A stretch of 64,000 nt of DNA from Plasmodium coatneyi (lineage: Eukaryota; Apicomplexa; Aconoidasida; Haemosporida; Plasmodiidae), in the NCBI RefSeq assembly GCF_001680005.1, contig NC_033568.1:310001-374000 (forward strand). Reading direction: 5' to 3'. Position 1 is the first letter of the stretch; every line of letters begins with the position of its first letter. Both the position numbers and the translations under genes were made by a program. This document shows positions 59,887 through 64,000 of the stretch, one piece after another. Below the pieces are notes generated by a model, which worked only from the letters and a program-made list of their open reading frames with translations, did not search any database and was not told where the DNA came from.

Positions 59887-62624
59887 ATGTTCTGGACCGT
59901 AAAGAGGAGGGTCTTCACTTTCATCTTCCTTCCATACGCCATCCTCGTGTGTTCAGATAAAACGGTTAACATAGGAAGTGCACTGGTGGGGGTGTTAACG
60001 GGGGGGTTAATGGGGGGGTTGACCGGTAGCTTGGTTAGCGGCCTGACGAACGCCCTACCTCACGCAGCCGCTGGAGGGGGACCAAACATGCAAACGTGCC
60101 AGTCAGCCGGATGCTCGTCATACAAAAATATCACGCATGGCGATTCGGGAGATTGTCTAAACGGGTTCATCTGCAAGAAATGTAAAAGAACCCACGCGAA
60201 GAACCCAAGCATCTGCTTCTACTCCTCCCTCCAGGGGTACGAAAATCTCTACGAAGCGCATCTAGAGGATTTCACACAAACCACCCCGTACGACAATTTC
60301 AACGTCCCAGTGGATAAATCAAGCAAAGGTAAGGGAAACAACAAAGACGCATCCAATGACAGTGGTAAGGAAACCATGTCTGGTAAAAAATCAGGGAGTA
60401 ACAAAAGGGACAGTAGTTTAGAAGAAGAGGACGATGGTGAAGATAAAGGGAAACTCCAAAGTCGTGCCAAGGGGGAGTTAGATGATGAAGGAGAGGAAAG
60501 TGACGTAGAGGATGATGCCGAATCGGAGGAAGAGGACGAAGCAAGTGACACGAAAGACAAACGTGGTGGAAGTGAAGGAGGTAACTCCTCCCAGGGGAAG
60601 AACAACGGAGGAAACAATTTTGACGCAGATTCGGATACGGAGTCATTTTTGCAAAAATCGACTAACCATTTGCATGGAAAAGGGGAGTTACACCAGTTGG
60701 TGGAAAAGAATAGTAAATCCAGGCCCCCCAAAGGGGAGGATGGTTTTACCAGTTTGTTAGAAACGCACATACAGCTTCCCACCAATGAGGGTCGATATAA
60801 CAGTGGAAGGTTCGAATTTGCGGGCAGTTCCACCTCTGCTGAGGGCGCCCCCTCCAAGGGTCATTCATTCATCCAGTCCAGGAACGCCAAAGAAAAGATC
60901 GTCTACAAACGGTTGAAAATAAACCTGAACAAACACGAGGAGTATTTTAAAAACAAGTTGCACAAATGTCACGTGGGGGAAGACGGAGTGGCCACTTTTT
61001 ACGTCAAAGTTCTGCTGCAAATTGTAAAGGACAAAAACGACATCTATGTAGATGTGAGTAGGGGGAAAGCGTCGTCTAATATGGCTACAGGGTCGGATGG
61101 ACAGAAGGGGACAGAAGGGCAGAAGACAAACCGGAGAAGCCAATCGGGGGAGGAGGAAGAAAACGACGAGGATGAAGAAACGGACAATGACAGTGACAGC
61201 GACAGCGAAAGTGATGACGAGCGGTCCGGGGGGAACGGCGCCGTGAATAAGTACGCCTATGTGGAGGTGCACAGCGCACAGGCAAAAAACGCACATACAA
61301 ACAGTGCAAAACCAAACGAAGAATACTCCTTCTACCAGGTGAACGAGGACCTGGACGGAGACTCCATGGGAAACTACTACAAATCCAGAAACGGGTTTTT
61401 CAAGTCGATTTTCAAAAGAGTCTTTAAAAAAAAAGGAGAGTCAGAGGATGATACAGGAGGGGAGGACGAAGACACGGATGAACAACCCCAGGGGAAGAAA
61501 AAAAAAAGGTGGGGGTTTTCATGGAAGAGACGAAGAGGGGGAAATAAACAACTGCAGGGTGGAGACGGAGACGACGAAGAGAGTGAGGATGAATCACCCA
61601 CTAATCGACGTCCAAGTGGAAAAAAACGGAGATTCTTCGGCCGATCCAAACGAAACGATGACAACAACAACAATGACGATGATGACGACAACGAAGAATC
61701 AGACGATGAAGAATCCACGGGCACCTATGGTCAAAGCGGGGCAGGAAAAAAAGGCAAAGACAAACACAGTAAAAAGGGAAAAGGAAGCAAAGGGGGCAAA
61801 CTCGAGGGAAATACATCCAAAGTGGTCAATCTCTTTACCAAACTGAAGAAGAAAATAATCCCCGTAAAACAAAAGCTACACATAGAAGCGTTTTTCAACA
61901 GCATCATCGTGAAGACATGCAAGAATGCGCTCAAGTGGGAGGGAAACATGTTTCGGAAACAGTCCCTCGTCGAAATGACCCTCAAGGTCCCCGTTAAAAT
62001 GAAATACATAAAAAAGGAACCTCTACACTTTTTCCGATCTGGTTACGAAGTTATTTTAACGTGTCGTAACTGTGAGGAGGTTCTCTTCAATTCGTGCGTG
62101 CAGGTGGGCAGACACACATATGTGATGACATGCATATGTGAAGGCATAAACATATGTTTGCACATCAAAGTCACCTCACCCACACGTACCTTCTTTACAC
62201 ATACCAGCATCTACATACGTTTGTTCTTTTCGAATCACCCCCTTTTTTGCAGCTCTACTGTAGCAAGACGGCCAGCAAAGCGGAACGGCCTGTGGAGCAC
62301 CACAACGCACACGCAACAGGAGGTGCAGTAGGAAACACTGCTGCTGTTGCAGCGGGTGCAGTTGCGGCAGGAGCACTTGCAACCGGAGCAGTTGCAGCTG
62401 GAACACTTGCAACTGGAACAGTCTCTGTTGGGAGCACTCCTAAATCATCACACCTTTATTCGTCTGACCCGTCTGATTTCTCTCCAATTTTAATGTTCGA
62501 CTACAATGGGCAGTACTTCCCTGGAAATGTAAACTCAGAGACGGATTACAACAACAGTGAAGGACACCTGCACGTTATCTACCCAGTTATTCTTGCCACA
62601 TTGATGATTGTTCTACTTGTGTAG
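59887..62624 (+). CDS. SRA: GPI-anchored surface antigen, likely SRA
   Basis: Two exons: 59887-62103 and 62253-62624 (phase 0), 862 residues. An N-terminal signal peptide (VFTFIFLPYAILVCS) is followed by a Gly-rich hydrophobic stretch. A Cys-rich segment comes next (CQSAGC, CLNGFICKKC, SICFYSS), then long Lys/Asp/Glu/Ser low-complexity blocks. Two more ordered parts stand out: KRLKINLNKHEEYFKNKLHK with VATFYVKVLLQIV, and the C-terminal KLHIEAFFNSIIVKTC through CEEVLFNSCVQ-LYCSK. Exon 2 has an AAGALATGAVAAGTLATG-type repeat and ends in a hydrophobic tail (VIYPVILATLMIVLLV) without following charge, a GPI signal. Position next to MAPK1 and these features suggest surface-related antigen (SRA), a merozoite-surface candidate in P. 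falciparum. Function here is inferred. Confidence 0.72.
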
Positions 62625-62724
62625 GTTGGATCAGCGGTGACCTGTGCTGAGGGGTCTTCACCACTGTGCATACAACACGCCAAATGGGACTTCCATATTC
62701 CCCGTGTTAGTAATGGCAACGCTT

Positions 62725-63975
62725 CTAGGAGGCGTGCTTCATCACATTCTTTCCTCTGATCAGCTTCTTCTGCATGTAACGGAACTTCCTCTTGGTGGTC
62801 AGGATTTCCTCGGGCTCGGGGGGGTCCTGCGGGGGGAAACAAATGTAGCAACGAGTGGATCAATGAATCAAGTTGTATGTAACGTGGTATGTAACGTGGC
62901 ATGTGAATTGCAATACATATGACCAGCACGTGGGGTAACCCCCTTGGCGGGCGACAGACACCCCATGAGACTTACCTGAGAGAAGTGATCCTGGTCCACC
63001 ATTGCCGATGCGGCAAGCAGCTCCCCGGGGGACGGGCCCGAACGGTACACGTGTGCATTGCAAGCTAAGTAAGAGGGCATAAAATTGTAGAGGAGTTTCC
63101 CTGTGATGAAGTCCCGAATGATAAGTCTAGTGGCAAAGTTAAGATTGAGGAGTCCTCCTTTACCCCCGGAGATGTACTTTCTAGAAGAACAAAACGCACT
63201 TAAAAATTGAGTTGCATCTAAATATAAATGGGTTCTTTTTTCGAACCCATTTTCTGCATCTAACTGAATATCACAAATGAGTCTCTTATCAATTCTGTAC
63301 TTCTCACACAACTGATGAGGGATGATATTACACAGAATTTGCACAAGGTCGGTTAGATTCCCCTTGTAGTGGTCCACAGAAAAAACCCCATTAAGGATTA
63401 AGTCGTATTTACTAAACACCAGAGATGGGAAGATCAACCCGGGACAATCACACAAAGAGAACCCATGACGCTTTAACGGAATGGTTTGAAAATGTTTTGT
63501 CTTCCCTGGCTGTCTACTTACACTGACCTTTTTTAACCCAACTAGCGAATTTATAATAGAGCTTTTTCCTACATTGGGAAAACCAATAAACCCTACCATA
63601 AACTTGGGGATACTGTAGTCTCCTATTTCTATGTCGTGGTATTCACTTCTTTTCTCTTCCTTAACTTTTTGAATTAAACTAACCATTTCGTTTGTGCTTA
63701 ATATGTCTGTTTGGTCATTTTTCCTTTCCTCGTATGTTAAACTTCCGTGCCCCACATCGATGGCGGCTTCCTTTTTGTTCTCCTCATACGTCATGGTGGT
63801 AGATAGATTCATATGCTCAGAAGGCAATCGTTCTGTTAAAGTGGACGACCCTTCCGCCAATGACATGTCCTCCCTCTTTTCTTGTGTACCCCCCGGAATG
63901 GACATCCCATTCGTGTATACCTCTACAGGGAGGGGCAAATCCTGAATGATCACCTTATTCTGGTGGTACAACTCC
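62725..63975 (-). CDS. LSG1: large subunit GTPase 1 (LSG1), 3' part
   Basis: Two exons are visible: 63975-62976 and 62826-62725 (GTAAGT donor, CCGCAG acceptor, phase 0). The first starts at a probable acceptor after a T-rich run near the window edge, so the 5' part of the gene lies outside. G1 FPNVGKSSIINSL is followed by GKTKHFQTIPL and the G3 box LCDCPGLIF, in a circularly permuted GTPase where the NKxD box should lie upstream, outside the window. KKVSVSRQPGKTKHFQ is characteristic of Lsg1/Nog2-type ribosome-assembly GTPases. The C-terminus ends KNVMKHAS. Role: release of Nmd3 from late 60S subunits in the cytoplasm, known in yeast. Convergent with the SRA-like gene, about 100 bp apart. Confidence 0.85.
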
Positions 63976-64000
63976 CTCAAAGCAGAAAAAAAAATAAACT

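Noticed and set aside
60249..60857. 202-codon minus-strand frame opposite the SRA-like gene
   Set aside because: Ser/Leu/Pro-rich mirror of the Asp/Glu/Lys coding region, with no signal or domain.

Overview
The window is nuclear DNA of a malaria parasite of the Plasmodium knowlesi/P. coatneyi type. The main reasons are KIR-type variant antigen genes (two to four coding exons, a transmembrane segment ending at a splice site, then a Ser/Thr/Asp-rich tail exon), long degenerate telomere-like tracts built on GGGTT(T/C)AGGG lying inside the chromosome, PEXEL-bearing two-exon exported-protein genes, and a conserved block of Plasmodium housekeeping genes. The species assignment is inference from gene families; no database search was run. 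Gene models were built by hand from reading frames, splice-site consensus and phase matching.

Left part (1 to about 20 kb, AT-rich): a cluster of small two-exon genes for exported or variant proteins. These are a PHIST-like protein with a decapeptide repeat (1559-3470, minus), a Ser/Thr-rich and acidic PEXEL protein (6380-7727, minus), a His-run/acidic PEXEL protein (11237-12340, minus), a small membrane-anchored Trp-containing protein (16128-16964, plus) and a tryptophan-rich antigen (18253-20040, minus). Each has a short first exon ending in or near a hydrophobic stretch and a large second exon. Spacers of 1.3 to 3.8 kb are AT-rich and non-coding as far as I can see.

Middle part (about 20.6 to 39.5 kb): a KIR island with four genes, one on plus (23592-25172) and three on minus (26281-28490, 30024-31553, 34829-37501). 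The last appears to carry two ectodomain exons. Three degenerate telomere-like and satellite blocks (about 21.9-23.3, 32.5-33.7 and 38.2-39.5 kb) flank or split the island. A hairpin-forming 33-bp satellite sits between the first two KIR genes.

Right part (40.3 to 64 kb, visibly more GC-rich): conserved core genes. In order: mitochondrial porin VDAC (minus, 7 exons), a Qa-SNARE-like protein (plus), an SLC44 choline transporter-like protein (minus, 10 exons), ribosomal protein eL14 (minus, 3 exons), succinyl-CoA synthetase beta (minus, 1 exon), MAP kinase 1 (plus), a GPI-anchored surface antigen resembling SRA (plus), and the 3' part of the LSG1 GTPase (minus, running off the window). VDAC/SNARE and SCS-beta/MAPK1 are divergent pairs with 1.6-1.7 kb shared upstream regions.

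The composition shift and gene-content shift coincide at about 39.5-40.3 kb, so the window spans the junction between a variant-gene (subtelomeric-like) compartment and the conserved chromosome core. I see no prokaryotic-type system, CRISPR array, transposon or tRNA/rRNA gene.
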